A stretch of 64,000 nt of DNA. Origin: Seohaeicola saemankumensis (GTDB taxonomy: Bacteria; Pseudomonadota; Alphaproteobacteria; Rhodobacterales; Rhodobacteraceae). Location: the NCBI RefSeq assembly GCF_020171285.1, contig NZ_JAIUZI010000011.1, forward strand, positions 170,009 to 234,008, read 5' to 3'. This document shows, piece by piece, positions 35,659 to 44,717 of the stretch. Below the pieces are notes generated by a model. That model was given only the letters and a program-made list of their open reading frames with translations. It was not told where the DNA came from and made no database searches. A program made the position numbers and the translations under genes. Position 1 is the stretch's first letter; each line of letters opens with the position of its first letter.

Positions 35659-37305
35659 TCAGATCAGCATCGGCCGGCCGCGCGGCGGCTGGCGGACAAA
35701 ACGGTCATACAGCACCGGCAGGCGGTGTTTCATCAGATCCACCAGGTGGTCGATATAGGCGCGGCACCAGCGGTCGACAAAGGCATCGCGCGCCTCGTCC
35801 GGCTCGGGCGTCGGCATAGGCCGAAAGACCGAGGTCAGCCGCCCCTCGTGCCAGGTGTTTTCCAGCCACAGCGCCGGTGCCCCGGCGGCGTATTGCAGCC
35901 GGGCATGGACGGTCTGCAGGGCAATCGGCCCGAATGCCGAGGGGTAGACATGCCGGGGGTCGCCGGGCTGCACCCCGTCCGGCGCGCAGCTGATCAGCAT
36001 GTTGTCCTTCAGCATATCAACTGCCCGGCGCATGGTGCGCGCCGGGTCATACCGCAGGAACATCTCGCGGTCCGCCGCGGTCACCCGATGGAGGGCAAAC
36101 CCGCCCAGCGTGCGGTGCGCGTCATAGCGTTGATCCATGTAACACAGCGTCGTCCAGAAGGCGCAGACGTGGGTGCCAACGACGAGACAGCCGCGCCGCT
36201 GCGCCAGCGCCCGGTCAATCGGGGTCATGTCCGGTGGGTGGCAAATCTTGTCCAGCTCCCGGCAGACCGCCTCGACCGAGGCGTCCTGCGGCAGCAGGGA
36301 TTTTGCGATCTCGGTCTTGGCCCGCTGGTTGCGGGCGGCGGCACTGGCCCAGTCCTCGAGGTTTTGACCGGGCTGTCGGCACTGCCGCCAGAATTCCAGC
36401 ACCGAGGGCGACAGCCGGAACAGATCATGTTCCGGCGGCGCCACGGCGGCGATGCGCTCGGCCAGCCGGTCGATGGTGTATCCCGCCGCGCGCACAAAGG
36501 CGCGTTCGGCCTGTTTCAGTGCCGGGATGTCCGGGATCATCCGCAGCTGGTCGGCATAGGCGAGAAAGGCCGTGTGATCGCCCGGATCCGCCAGGTGCCG
36601 GTCCCGGAAGAACGACAGCGGAAAGCCCTCGGCAATGTCGGATTGCGGGTAATACTGCACCACCTGCAGGATCGTGCCGCGCTGCGGGCCGGTGTCCGGC
36701 ATCGCGTCATGAAACGCCCTGAGCTCGGCCATCCGCCCCAGCGCGATATGGGCCCGCGCGATACCGTCCAACACGCCGTTGACCGGGGTGGGTGACGTGG
36801 ATGCATCATGCAATTCCAGGTAGTATTTGAGCGCTGTTTCGAAATCGCCGTCATGCTCCAGCAACCGGGCCTGAAAAACCGTCATTCGGGCATTGTGCAA
36901 ACCGGTTTCACGAAAGGCCGAAATCGCCCGGCGCATGGCCTCTGCATCGTCCCGGCGGGCGTAGAACTGGGTCAGCAGAATATGGGCGTTGACGTGGTCC
37001 GGCTGCAGCGTCAGCGCGTTGTGCAGGCAGATCTCCCCGGCCACCGCATTGCCGGTCCGCTCGTGGCAGCGGGCGCGTAAAAACCATATCTTTGAAAGAT
37101 GTGGATGATCGTCTGCGGTGTGTTCAAGCCGCTTCAGCGCCGCCTCCGGGCGCCCGCACTCCAGTAGCGCGTTGGCATGCGGCAGAAGCGTTGCACTGGC
37201 GCCGGGCGCCAGTTTCGACAGCATCTCAAACAAGGCCAGCGCCTTGTCGAACTTCCGCTGCTGCGCCAGGTCACGCGCCCGGGCGAAATCGGTCTGGAAA
37301 TCCAT
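35659..37305 (-). CDS. TPR protein with LPLAT-like C-terminal domain
   Basis: A 548-residue soluble protein. Residues 1-200 are TPR-like (ARDLAQQRKFDKALALFEML, then LLECGRPEAALKRLEH and further units). The C-terminal half (about residues 370-548) resembles lipid-A/lysophospholipid acyltransferases: a GTHVCAFWTTL segment (His379) at the place of their HxxxxD/E motif, a DGVQPG loop, a GAPALWLENTWHEGR strand region and a C-terminal helix (RWCRAYIDHLVDLMK). The acidic residue of HxxxxD/E is replaced by Trp, so catalysis would need another arrangement. No signal peptide or membrane helix is seen. The acyltransferase likeness is my inference; the TPR part is firmer. Confidence 0.6.
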   Translation of the reverse strand: MDFQTDFARARDLAQQRKFDKALALFEMLSKLAPGASATLLPHANALLECGRPEAALKRLEHTADDHPHLSKIWFLRARCHERTGNAVAGEICLHNALTLQPDHVNAHILLTQFYARRDDAEAMRRAISAFRETGLHNARMTVFQARLLEHDGDFETALKYYLELHDASTSPTPVNGVLDGIARAHIALGRMAELRAFHDAMPDTGPQRGTILQVVQYYPQSDIAEGFPLSFFRDRHLADPGDHTAFLAYADQLRMIPDIPALKQAERAFVRAAGYTIDRLAERIAAVAPPEHDLFRLSPSVLEFWRQCRQPGQNLEDWASAAARNQRAKTEIAKSLLPQDASVEAVCRELDKICHPPDMTPIDRALAQRRGCLVVGTHVCAFWTTLCYMDQRYDAHRTLGGFALHRVTAADREMFLRYDPARTMRRAVDMLKDNMLISCAPDGVQPGDPRHVYPSAFGPIALQTVHARLQYAAGAPALWLENTWHEGRLTSVFRPMPTPEPDEARDAFVDRWCRAYIDHLVDLMKHRLPVLYDRFVRQPPRGRPMLI

Positions 37306-37476
37306 TGAGTCAATTGTCCCGCGAATGGAATGCGATTGCGTTCAATTAAAGGAACGATAGTCGCAATGCGCCCGGGCAATCAACCTGTGAGAGAAACTAG
37401 CGGCGGGTGTCCGCCGGTCTGAACCGAACCGGAGCGGGCGCGCGGCCCGCGCCGGATCGGGGATGGGCCAACGGCG

Positions 37477-37911
37477 TCAGGTATAGGGCGGTGGCCGCTG
37501 GATCGACGACGGTTTCTTCTCGGTCGCCTTTTGCGTTTGCTGCACCGGTTCGGGCGGTAGGGTACATCCCTGTGACTTCATCTGTGTGGTGATCGCATCG
37601 TAATTGCCCTTGGCCGCCGACAGCGCGGTGGCGTTGTCCTCGGTTGCGGCCAGCACAAAGGCGGCGGGCCAGAACAACACCAGCGCCACGCCGGTGGCGA
37701 CAGCATCCGTGGTGGCCGCTTCTTTTTGCTGCTGGGTCAGGTCGTTGACCCGGCGAACGATTTCATTGCGTTCGCTCATCAGGTTCGAACAACTGCGCCC
37801 CTTGAACTGGTTCGGGCTGACATAGCTGGCCTCCACCTGATCGGGGGGCTGGGCACAGCCGGACAAGGCGATCCCTGCAGCTAACAGGCCGGCACAAATC
37901 GGTTTCTTCAT
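37477..37911 (-). CDS. Small lipoprotein of unknown function
   Basis: A 144-residue lipoprotein with signal sequence and lipobox LSGC (Cys about residue 19). It contains SNLMSERNEIVRRVNDLTQQ (coiled-coil-like), a hydrophobic stretch DAVATGVALVLFWPAAFVLA that could insert in a membrane, two cysteines besides the lipid one (CSN and QGC), and a Pro/Lys-rich tail. I do not recognise a family of known function. It lies between the TPR gene and the tRNA, alone on its strand. An envelope role is inferred from the lipobox. Confidence 0.7.
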   Translation of the reverse strand: MKKPICAGLLAAGIALSGCAQPPDQVEASYVSPNQFKGRSCSNLMSERNEIVRRVNDLTQQQKEAATTDAVATGVALVLFWPAAFVLAATEDNATALSAAKGNYDAITTQMKSQGCTLPPEPVQQTQKATEKKPSSIQRPPPYT

Positions 37912-38058
37912 GTTATAATTGATCTTTCTATCGTTTGGTTGCCAATAAAGCCTGAGCAGGCCCCGTGACGAAACTCTGGGGATAGGTCAGATTAACGGCA
38001 TGGAAAAGTCCTTTTGGCACGATAAGAGTGCAAAAAAGTCATTTTTCGGTGCGGGACG

Positions 38059-38132
38059 TGGAGCGGGTAACGGGAATTGAACCCGTAACTTAAGCTTGGG
38101 AAGCTCGCGTGATACCTTTTCACCATACCCGC
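38059..38132 (-). tRNA. tRNA-Gly (anticodon CCC)
   Basis: On the - strand the acceptor GCGGGTA (38132-38126) pairs with TACCCGC, followed by discriminator T and an encoded CCA (38059-38061). The D arm is GTGA...TCAC, the anticodon loop is TTCCCAA, giving CCC, and the T arm is CGGGTTCAATTCCCG. The 27-43 pair of the anticodon stem is a C-A mismatch; the rest folds well. No integrase or attachment-site duplication is seen beside it. Confidence 0.9.
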
Positions 38133-38276
38133 GCTCTGGAGGGATGGGATAAGACAGCTGCATGACGCCGTCAAGGCCGAGAGTACCAGCAATCTGTGTT
38201 CGGAAATTGCAATAGCATCATTACGGTGAACCGCCCCCGCAAGCCAGTCATGTTCCGGTTCTGGCCAGCGACCGTG

Positions 38277-39206
38277 TCATCGGCGGCACCGCGCGCGCAG
38301 TGCTTGCGGGGGCATTCCGAATTCGGCCTTGAACGCCCGGGTCATGGCGGTGGCGTCGGCATAGCCGCAACGTTGCGAGATTTCGGTGATCGGTGCAGCG
38401 GTCAGTTCCAGGCGTCGCCGGGCTTCGGCAAGGCGAATTGAACGATAGACATTGGCCGGGCTCGCCTGACCGTTCTGACGGAAAACGGATTGCAATGTGC
38501 GTTGGCTGACGCCCAGCGACCGGGCAATTTCCGCGATGGGCAGTTTGGTTTCGAGATTGCGCCGCATCAGCGCGGCGGCGGCCCGCACAATGCGATGGGC
38601 GGGCAAAGGCCGCCGGGGATCGCCGCGTGGATCACGTTCGCCGTACATGAAAAGCGCGGCGACCTCCAGCGCCAGCGCCGTGCCGTGCTGGCGGGCGATC
38701 AGCTCCAGCATCAGGTCGAGTGTGGTCGTCGCGCCGCCGCAGGTGGCGCGATCACGGTCAATGACAAAACGATCTTCTGTTACGTCGAGTTCGGCAAAAC
38801 CCTCGGCCAGATCCGACAAGATGTCCCAGTGGCAGGTGACTTTGTAGCCGTTCAAAAGGCCAGCTGCGGCGAGCAGCCAGCTTCCCGTGTCCAGCCCCGC
38901 CAGCATTCCAAAGCGTCGGGCGGCAGCGGCGAGGCTGCGGCGGCAGGCGGGCGTGTCGTGACGCAGGTGGTCGTAGCTCGGCATAACCAGCAAGGAATCA
39001 CCGCAATGATCGCCAAGCGGGGAAGGTTGCACCGGTAGACCGCTGGAAGAATGCACCGTGGCATCGCTCAGGGCTACAAATTGCCACTCAAAAAGCGGTT
39101 GGCGGCTGATGGTATTGGCGGCGCGCAACGGTTCCACTGCGTTGGCAAGGCAGAGATTTGAAAAACCGTCGAACAAGAGCAGGGAAAATTGATGCGCTTT
39201 TGGCAT
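38277..39206 (-). CDS. GlxA-family transcriptional regulator (AraC type)
   Basis: A 309-residue regulator with an N-terminal DJ-1/PfpI-like domain (about residues 5-185) and a C-terminal AraC double helix-turn-helix (LETKLPIAEIARSLGVSQRT, ...RRRLELTAAPITEISQRCGY, DATAMTRAFKAEFG). This plan is shared by regulators of carnitine and betaine catabolism such as CdhR and GbdR. It is divergent from the acyl-CoA dehydrogenase of the CoA pathway operon, 74 bp apart, so it most likely controls that operon. I chose MPKAHQF at 39204-39206. Confidence 0.9.
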   Translation of the reverse strand: MPKAHQFSLLLFDGFSNLCLANAVEPLRAANTISRQPLFEWQFVALSDATVHSSSGLPVQPSPLGDHCGDSLLVMPSYDHLRHDTPACRRSLAAAARRFGMLAGLDTGSWLLAAAGLLNGYKVTCHWDILSDLAEGFAELDVTEDRFVIDRDRATCGGATTTLDLMLELIARQHGTALALEVAALFMYGERDPRGDPRRPLPAHRIVRAAAALMRRNLETKLPIAEIARSLGVSQRTLQSVFRQNGQASPANVYRSIRLAEARRRLELTAAPITEISQRCGYADATAMTRAFKAEFGMPPQALRARCRR

Positions 39207-39280
39207 GATTTGAGTTCTATTCTGCAAAGTCTGAAGAAACCCTAACGCTAGGATTCTCCTATGAGCAAGGGAGATCGCAG

Positions 39281-40441
39281 ATGGATTTCGGACTGTCCGC
39301 CGAACAGGAAATGATCGTTTCGACCGTGCGCAGCTTTGTCGAGAACGAGATTTATCCGCACGAAGACATGGTCGAACGCCGGGGGCAGGTGCCGGAAGAA
39401 CTGGGCGAGGAGATCAAGCGCAAGGTCATTGATCTGGGGTTTTACGCCTGCAATTTCCCGGAGGAGATCGGCGGTGCCGGGTTGAACCATATGGATTTCA
39501 CGCTGGTGGAACGGGAACTGGGGCGCGGGTCGATGGCATTGACGCATTTCTTTGGTCGGCCGCAGAATATCCTGATGGCCTGCGCCGGCGACCAACGCGA
39601 GCGTTATCTTCTGCCGGCGGTTCGTGGCGAAAAGATGGATGCGCTGGCGATGACAGAGCCGGGGGCCGGATCCGACGTGCGGGGGATGCGGTGTCAGGCG
39701 GTGCGGGACGGCGGGGATTGGGTTGTGAACGGGTCCAAGCACTTCATTTCCGGTGCGGAACACGCTGATTTCTTTATCGTATTCGTTGCGACCGGTGTCG
39801 ACGAGACACCGCATGGCCCAAAGAAACGGATCACCTGTTTTCTGGTGGATCGCGGCACACCTGGGTTCGAGGTGCGCGAGGGTTACAAATCGGTCAGTCA
39901 CCGTGGCTACAAGAATTGTATTCTGGAGTTTGATGATTGCCGGTTGCCGGATGCGCAAGTTTTGGGCGCCGTCGACGGTGGCTTTGCGGTGATGAACGAA
40001 TGGCTTTATGCGACCCGTCTGACAGTCGCGGCTTTTTCTGTTGGTCGGGCGCGCCGGTGTTTTGACTACGCGGTGAACTATGCCGCGCAGCGCGAGCAGT
40101 TCGGCCAGCCAATCGCAAAGTTTCAGGGGGTGAGTTTCCAGGTTGCCGACATGGTGACCGAGATCGACGCGGCGGACTGGCTGACGCTGGCGGGCGCATG
40201 GCGACTGGATCAGGGATTGTCTGCCAACCGCGAGATCGCCAGCGCCAAGCTTTTTGCCACCGAAATGCTGGCGCGGGTGACAGATACAACGCTGCAAATC
40301 TTTGGGGGCATGGGGTTGATGGATGATTTTCCAATTGAACGTTTCTGGCGCGATGCGCGGGTCGAACGGATCTGGGACGGAACGTCGGAGATCCAACGCC
40401 ATATCATCAGCCGGGATCTGTTCCGGCCATTGGGGGCCTGA
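39281..40441 (+). CDS. Acyl-CoA dehydrogenase (crotonobetainyl-CoA reductase-like)
   Basis: A 386-residue FAD enzyme of the acyl-CoA dehydrogenase family. It shows MTEPGAGSDVRGM (FAD/substrate loop), the central beta domain with SGAEHADFFIV, AAQREQFGQPIAKFQ, and the C-terminal IWDGTSEIQRHIISRDL with QIFGGMGL. First gene of a tight operon with an NDP-forming CoA ligase and a CaiD-like hydratase. By that context it would act on a betaine acyl-CoA such as crotonobetainyl- or gamma-butyrobetainyl-CoA, as CaiA does, but sequence alone does not fix the substrate. The divergent GlxA-type regulator is the likely control. Confidence 0.85.
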   Translation: MDFGLSAEQEMIVSTVRSFVENEIYPHEDMVERRGQVPEELGEEIKRKVIDLGFYACNFPEEIGGAGLNHMDFTLVERELGRGSMALTHFFGRPQNILMACAGDQRERYLLPAVRGEKMDALAMTEPGAGSDVRGMRCQAVRDGGDWVVNGSKHFISGAEHADFFIVFVATGVDETPHGPKKRITCFLVDRGTPGFEVREGYKSVSHRGYKNCILEFDDCRLPDAQVLGAVDGGFAVMNEWLYATRLTVAAFSVGRARRCFDYAVNYAAQREQFGQPIAKFQGVSFQVADMVTEIDAADWLTLAGAWRLDQGLSANREIASAKLFATEMLARVTDTTLQIFGGMGLMDDFPIERFWRDARVERIWDGTSEIQRHIISRDLFRPLGA

Positions 40442-40443
40442 GG

Positions 40444-42486
40444 GTGGAGTCGCTGGACCGGTTGTTGCGGCCCCGCTCGATCGCCGTGATAGGAGGAGGC
40501 ACTTGGTGTGCCAATGTCATTGCGGAGTGCCACAAGATCGGCTTTTCCGGTCCAATTTGGGTCGTGCATCCGACCCGGGATCAGGTCGCGGGTCTGCCGG
40601 CGTTCGCCAGAGTGGCGGCGCTGCCTGATGTGCCGGACGCCAGTTTCATCGGGGTCAACCGGCGCGCCACAATCGAGGCTGTCCGGGCCTTGGCCGAACG
40701 CGGGGCGGGAGGCGCCGTCTGCTTTGCGGCGGGATTTCGAGAATCCGAGGCGGAAACCGGTGACGGAACCAGCTTGCAGGCGGAGCTTGTGGCGGCGGCC
40801 GGAGACATGCGGGTGTTGGGGCCAAACTGCTATGGGTTCATAAACGCGCTGGATGGTGTGGCGCTGTGGCCCGATCAGCACGGCACGGTCGCCGTTGACC
40901 GCGGCGTGGCCATCGTGACCCAATCGTCCAACATCGCGATAAACTTGACCATGCAGCAGCGCGGCCTGCCGCTGGCCTATGTTGTGACGGCAGGCAACCA
41001 GGCCCAGACGGGTCTGGCCGAGATCGGGCGCGCGCTGTTGGAAGATGACCGGGTCAATGCGCTCGGACTGTATATCGAAGGGATCGGCGATCTGCGCCAG
41101 TTCGAAACACTGGCAAAGGCTTCGTTGAGACTGGGCAAACCGGTGGTTGCGCTCAAGGTCGGCGGTTCGCATCAGGCGCGGGCCGCAACGGTGTCGCACA
41201 CTGCGTCGCTGGTGGGCAGTGCGACCGGAGCGCGGGCGTTGTTCGACCGGCTTGGGATCGGGCAGGTCGACAGCCTTGCAGAGCTGTTGGAGGTATTAAA
41301 GCTGCTGCATGTCTGCGGGCCGCTGACATCGAACCGGATTGCATCGATGTCCTGTTCGGGTGGGGAGGCGGCGCTCATGGCCGATGTGGCTGATGCGAAA
41401 GGCCTAGATTTTCCGGAGTTGACACCATCGCAGAGACAAAAGCTGCGCGCCGAGTTGGGGAGCCAGGTCGCGCTGGCCAACCCATTGGATTACAACACCT
41501 ATATTTGGGGAGATCGGACCGCAATGGCGCGCTGCTTTGCAGCGATGATGTCGCCGGGACTGAGCATTGGCTGCATCATCCTGGATTTTCCGCGTCGGGA
41601 TCGCTGCGACGACAGCGCCTGGGCGGTGGTTCTGGACGCGGCGCAAGACTGCATGCACGCAACGGAGGTGTCGATGGCCATCGTCTCCACCCTGCCGGAA
41701 ACCTTGCCGGAATCGGTGGCCGAGGCGGCGATGGCGCGCGGCCTGGTGCCGCTTGCGGGATTACCCGAAGCGCTGGCGGCAATCGCCGTGGCGGCCCGGC
41801 TGGGGCGCGACATGGCCGACCGCGCGCCGGTGATTCTGCCGGGGACCGAGCCCGCAAACCAGCGCGTGTGGTCCGAAGCGCAGGCCAAGTCCGCCCTGTC
41901 TGCGAAAGGGATCAAGGTGCCGCACCTCGCACGGGCCAGCAACCCGCAAGAGGCGGCACGGCGCGCCGGGCAGATCGGGTTTCCGGCCGTCCTCAAAGGC
42001 GAGGGCCTCGCGCACAAGAGCGAGACCGGGGCGGTCGTTCTGGGCCTGACCAACACCGCTGACGTGCGTAAGGCGGCCGAGCGGATGGCGGTCGACAGTT
42101 ACCTCGTTGAGCAACAGGTCACCGGCTCCGTCGCCGAACTTCTGGTCGGTGTCCTGCGCGACCCGGCGCATGGTTTCGTGCTGACCCTCGGCGCCGGCGG
42201 GGTGCTGACCGAGTTGATGGCGGACAGCGTGTCGCTGCTGTTGCCGGTAACCGACGCGGACCTGCGGCAGGCCCTGAATACCCTGCGCATCGCGCCATTG
42301 CTGCATGGTTATCGCGGCGCACCGGCCGCGGATTTCGAAGGGATCATCTCGGCCATCCTGGCGGTCCAGGATTTCGTCACCGAAAACGCCTCGAACCTTG
42401 CCGAGCTGGAAGTAAACCCGCTTATCTGTACCCAAACCGGCGCGATCGCCGTCGATGCGCTGATCCGAATGGGAGAGCCCGAATGA
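40444..42486 (+). CDS. NDP-forming acyl-CoA ligase (acetate-CoA ligase family)
   Basis: A 680-residue fusion of the two subunits of ADP-forming acyl-CoA synthetase: an N-terminal CoA-binding domain (PRSIAVIGGGTWCANVIAEC), a succinyl-CoA ligase-like middle with the phosphohistidine region SHTASLVGS, and a C-terminal ATP-grasp domain (PAVLKGEGLAHKSETGAV, TLGAGGVLTELM). It forms an acyl-CoA with ATP, giving ADP and phosphate. The GTG start is 2 bp after the dehydrogenase stop, and the stop overlaps the hydratase start. In place of AMP-forming CaiC or CoA-transferase CaiB it could activate carnitine or a related acid; this is inference. Confidence 0.9.
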   Translation: MESLDRLLRPRSIAVIGGGTWCANVIAECHKIGFSGPIWVVHPTRDQVAGLPAFARVAALPDVPDASFIGVNRRATIEAVRALAERGAGGAVCFAAGFRESEAETGDGTSLQAELVAAAGDMRVLGPNCYGFINALDGVALWPDQHGTVAVDRGVAIVTQSSNIAINLTMQQRGLPLAYVVTAGNQAQTGLAEIGRALLEDDRVNALGLYIEGIGDLRQFETLAKASLRLGKPVVALKVGGSHQARAATVSHTASLVGSATGARALFDRLGIGQVDSLAELLEVLKLLHVCGPLTSNRIASMSCSGGEAALMADVADAKGLDFPELTPSQRQKLRAELGSQVALANPLDYNTYIWGDRTAMARCFAAMMSPGLSIGCIILDFPRRDRCDDSAWAVVLDAAQDCMHATEVSMAIVSTLPETLPESVAEAAMARGLVPLAGLPEALAAIAVAARLGRDMADRAPVILPGTEPANQRVWSEAQAKSALSAKGIKVPHLARASNPQEAARRAGQIGFPAVLKGEGLAHKSETGAVVLGLTNTADVRKAAERMAVDSYLVEQQVTGSVAELLVGVLRDPAHGFVLTLGAGGVLTELMADSVSLLLPVTDADLRQALNTLRIAPLLHGYRGAPAADFEGIISAILAVQDFVTENASNLAELEVNPLICTQTGAIAVDALIRMGEPE

Positions 42487-43268
42487 CCGAGAACCCGATC
42501 AAGACCAACCGCCGGGGTGCCGTGCTGGAGGTGACACTGGACCGGCCCAGGGCCAATGCCATCGACCTCGCCACCAGCCGGATCATGGGTGAGGTCTTCA
42601 CCGAATTTCGCGACGATCCGAACCTGCGCGTGGCCGTCCTGACCGGGGCCGGCGACAAGTTCTTTTGTCCCGGATGGGATCTGAAGGCCGCCGCCGACGG
42701 TGACGCGGTGGACGGCGATTACGGCAAGGGCGGTTTTGGCGGGTTGCAGGAGATGCGCGGGCTGAACAAGCCGGTGATTGCGGCCGTCAACGGCATCTGC
42801 TGCGGCGGCGGGTTGGAACTGGCGCTGTCGGCAGATATCATCCTGGCCGCCGAGCACGCGACCTTTGCGCTGCCCGAAATCCGGTCTGGCACGGTGGCGG
42901 ACGCGGCCTCGGTGAAACTGCCAAAGCGTATTCCCTACCACATCGCGATGGAAATGCTGCTGACCGGCCGCTGGGTCGATGCCGGGGAGGCGGCGCGCTG
43001 GGGTATGGTGAACCACGTCTACCCGGCGGCCGATCTGGCGGCAAAAACGCGCGAAATGGCCGACCTGATCGCCTCGGGGCCGCCGCTGGTCTACGCCGCC
43101 ATCAAGGAAATCGTGCGTGAAGCCGAGGACATGAAGTTCCAGGACGCCATGAACCGCATCACCCGGAGCCAGTTCGCAACCGTCGAACGTCTCTATCGCT
43201 CCGAAGACCAGATGGAAGGTGCGCGCGCCTTCGCCGAAAAGCGCGACCCGGTCTGGAAAGGTCGTTAG
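42483..43268 (+). CDS. caiD: Enoyl-CoA hydratase, carnitinyl-CoA dehydratase-like
   Basis: A 261-residue crotonase-fold protein closely similar, as I recall the E. coli protein, to CaiD. Shared stretches are RPRANAIDLATSRIMGEVF, RVAVLTGAGDKFFCPGWDLK, FGGL and the C-terminal FAEKRDPVWKGR. The glutamates equivalent to those of CaiD are Glu112 in ELALSAD and Glu132 in LPEIRSG. CaiD converts carnitinyl-CoA to crotonobetainyl-CoA. Last gene of the operon, with ATGA coupling to the ligase. The substrate could also be a related hydroxy-acyl-CoA. Confidence 0.85.
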   Translation: MTENPIKTNRRGAVLEVTLDRPRANAIDLATSRIMGEVFTEFRDDPNLRVAVLTGAGDKFFCPGWDLKAAADGDAVDGDYGKGGFGGLQEMRGLNKPVIAAVNGICCGGGLELALSADIILAAEHATFALPEIRSGTVADAASVKLPKRIPYHIAMEMLLTGRWVDAGEAARWGMVNHVYPAADLAAKTREMADLIASGPPLVYAAIKEIVREAEDMKFQDAMNRITRSQFATVERLYRSEDQMEGARAFAEKRDPVWKGR

Positions 43269-43301
43269 CCACCACCACAGCGGTCTCCCGTTGGGTCCTT
43301 C

Positions 43302-43433
43302 GGCATCAAAGATGCCTGTGGCCCGTTGGGCCGGGCAGCGCGCGGGCAAACCCACGCGCTGCGGTCGCGTGCCTTTTCATCTCTTACCAAATACTCCGGG
43401 GGTAAGGCCGCAGGCCGAGGGGGCAGCGCCCCC
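43302..43433 (-). repeat. Dispersed structured repeat, copy 4 (inverted)
   Basis: A full-length copy of about 132 bp on the - strand: GGGGGC-GCT-GCCCCC hairpin, a GGCC-based hairpin, CCCCCGGAGTATTT, AAGAGATGAAA, the GGGTTTGCCCGCGCGC hairpin region and a closing GGCATC-TTT-GATGCC hairpin. Its first half is read through by the polysaccharide polymerase gene, whose stop codon is the TGA of the repeat's AGAGATGAAA block. Confidence 0.87.
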
Positions 43434-44717
43434 TTTCTTGATCGGTTCACGGTTGCGCATGGGGGCCGTTTCGCGGGCGTGGATCCCCAGCAGGATCAGC
43501 CCGGGCCAGAGCAGGTAGGCCTCGATCTCGACGTTTTCGCCAAAGGACAGCAGCACGATGGTCATCATGATCCCCAGCGGCAGCCGGCCGCGCTGGCCGC
43601 GGGCCGCGTCGACCAGGGCAATCGCCAGCTGCCACAGCAGCGGCACGAGCAGCGCCAGGAATCCGGTCAACCCCTTTACAAAAAGCAGGCCGAACCAGGT
43701 GTGGTGGCTGCCGATGGGCATGTATTCGACCAGGTGTGGACCGGGTTGAACCGTGCCGTGACCGAACCAGACCGCCTCGTCGCGCCAGCGTTCGTGGGCA
43801 ATCCTTTGCAAGGTTGCCCGCACCCGCGTGCTGTCGGCGCGGGCGCCCTTGAATTCCTGAATGGCGGCTTGCATCCCCTGCAGCACCATGCCGCCCAGAA
43901 CCGCCATCGAGGCGGTCACACCGGCCAGCGCCAGCCAGGCCCAGACCCGCAGCACCAATGGCATCATACGCGGCCCCAGTGTGCAGGCGACCAGCCCGAC
44001 CAGTCCCATGCGGGATTTCGACGCGAGGATCATCAGCGCTCCGGCCAGCAGGCCGCACCACATCCAGTGGCGGTTCTTTTCCTCGAGCGCGAACAGCACC
44101 ATGACCACCCCAAGCAGGGCGGCAAAGGGGGACCACGGCGCGTAGAACTGCCAGCGCGGGGTCCATGATGACGGGTCGAATGTGTAGAAGTAGACCGAAA
44201 AATACTCCGGCCCCGGCCCCCCGATGGCCTTGAGGGGCGAGGTGAAGATGCGCTCTGGCAACCCGATGTAGGGTGCGACCAACAGGACCGGGGCAATGAT
44301 CAGCGTCCAGAACCCGATCACGCATTGGCCGCGCACGAGCACCTCGCGCCGGATTGGGAGGACGGCGCCGGCAAGCGGAAAAAGCGCCAGCAGCGCCCAC
44401 CCCTTGGCCCACCCGATGGAGGACTTGATCGTCTTTTTCAGGCCCAGGCCCCAGTCGAGGTGCCCGGCCCAAAGCGCGATCAGCATCACCAGCATGCCAA
44501 GGATCCACGCCCAGACCACCGGCGGAACCGGGCCGGTCGCGCGCAGGTCCTCGCGAATCGCGGGGCCAAGGTACAGGGTCAGTACCGCCAGCCCGCCCAG
44601 CAGCCAAGCGATGACCGGCCCGACCACGTAAAGCGCGCCAAGGGCGTAGAACGGCCATGTCCAGACGAGCGAGGTCCAGATCAGCCGTTCGGCCGGGTTC
44701 TCCGGGCGCAGGGTCAT
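43377..44717 (-). CDS. O-antigen ligase/polymerase-like (Wzy) membrane protein
   Basis: A 446-residue inner-membrane protein with about ten hydrophobic segments and a large periplasmic loop, the plan of the Wzy/WaaL superfamily that joins polysaccharide repeat units. The loop region contains WFGHGTVQPGPHLVEYMPIG with histidines, as in O-antigen ligase family proteins. Its last 19 residues (the KKGGAAPSACGLTPGVFGKR region) are read from repeat copy 4 and are probably not part of the functional fold. The start codon overlaps the PCP gene stop (ATGA). In this locus it is the likely repeat-unit polymerase. Confidence 0.82.
   Translation of the reverse strand: MTLRPENPAERLIWTSLVWTWPFYALGALYVVGPVIAWLLGGLAVLTLYLGPAIREDLRATGPVPPVVWAWILGMLVMLIALWAGHLDWGLGLKKTIKSSIGWAKGWALLALFPLAGAVLPIRREVLVRGQCVIGFWTLIIAPVLLVAPYIGLPERIFTSPLKAIGGPGPEYFSVYFYTFDPSSWTPRWQFYAPWSPFAALLGVVMVLFALEEKNRHWMWCGLLAGALMILASKSRMGLVGLVACTLGPRMMPLVLRVWAWLALAGVTASMAVLGGMVLQGMQAAIQEFKGARADSTRVRATLQRIAHERWRDEAVWFGHGTVQPGPHLVEYMPIGSHHTWFGLLFVKGLTGFLALLVPLLWQLAIALVDAARGQRGRLPLGIMMTIVLLSFGENVEIEAYLLWPGLILLGIHARETAPMRNREPIKKGGAAPSACGLTPGVFGKR

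Noticed and set aside
37434..37455. GC-rich hairpin downstream of the small lipoprotein gene
   Set aside because: A short stem without a T-run in a GC-rich gap; not distinguishable from chance.
38059..38276. Integration site at the tRNA-Gly gene
   Set aside because: No integrase, no direct repeat of the tRNA 3' end, and ordinary chromosomal genes on both sides.
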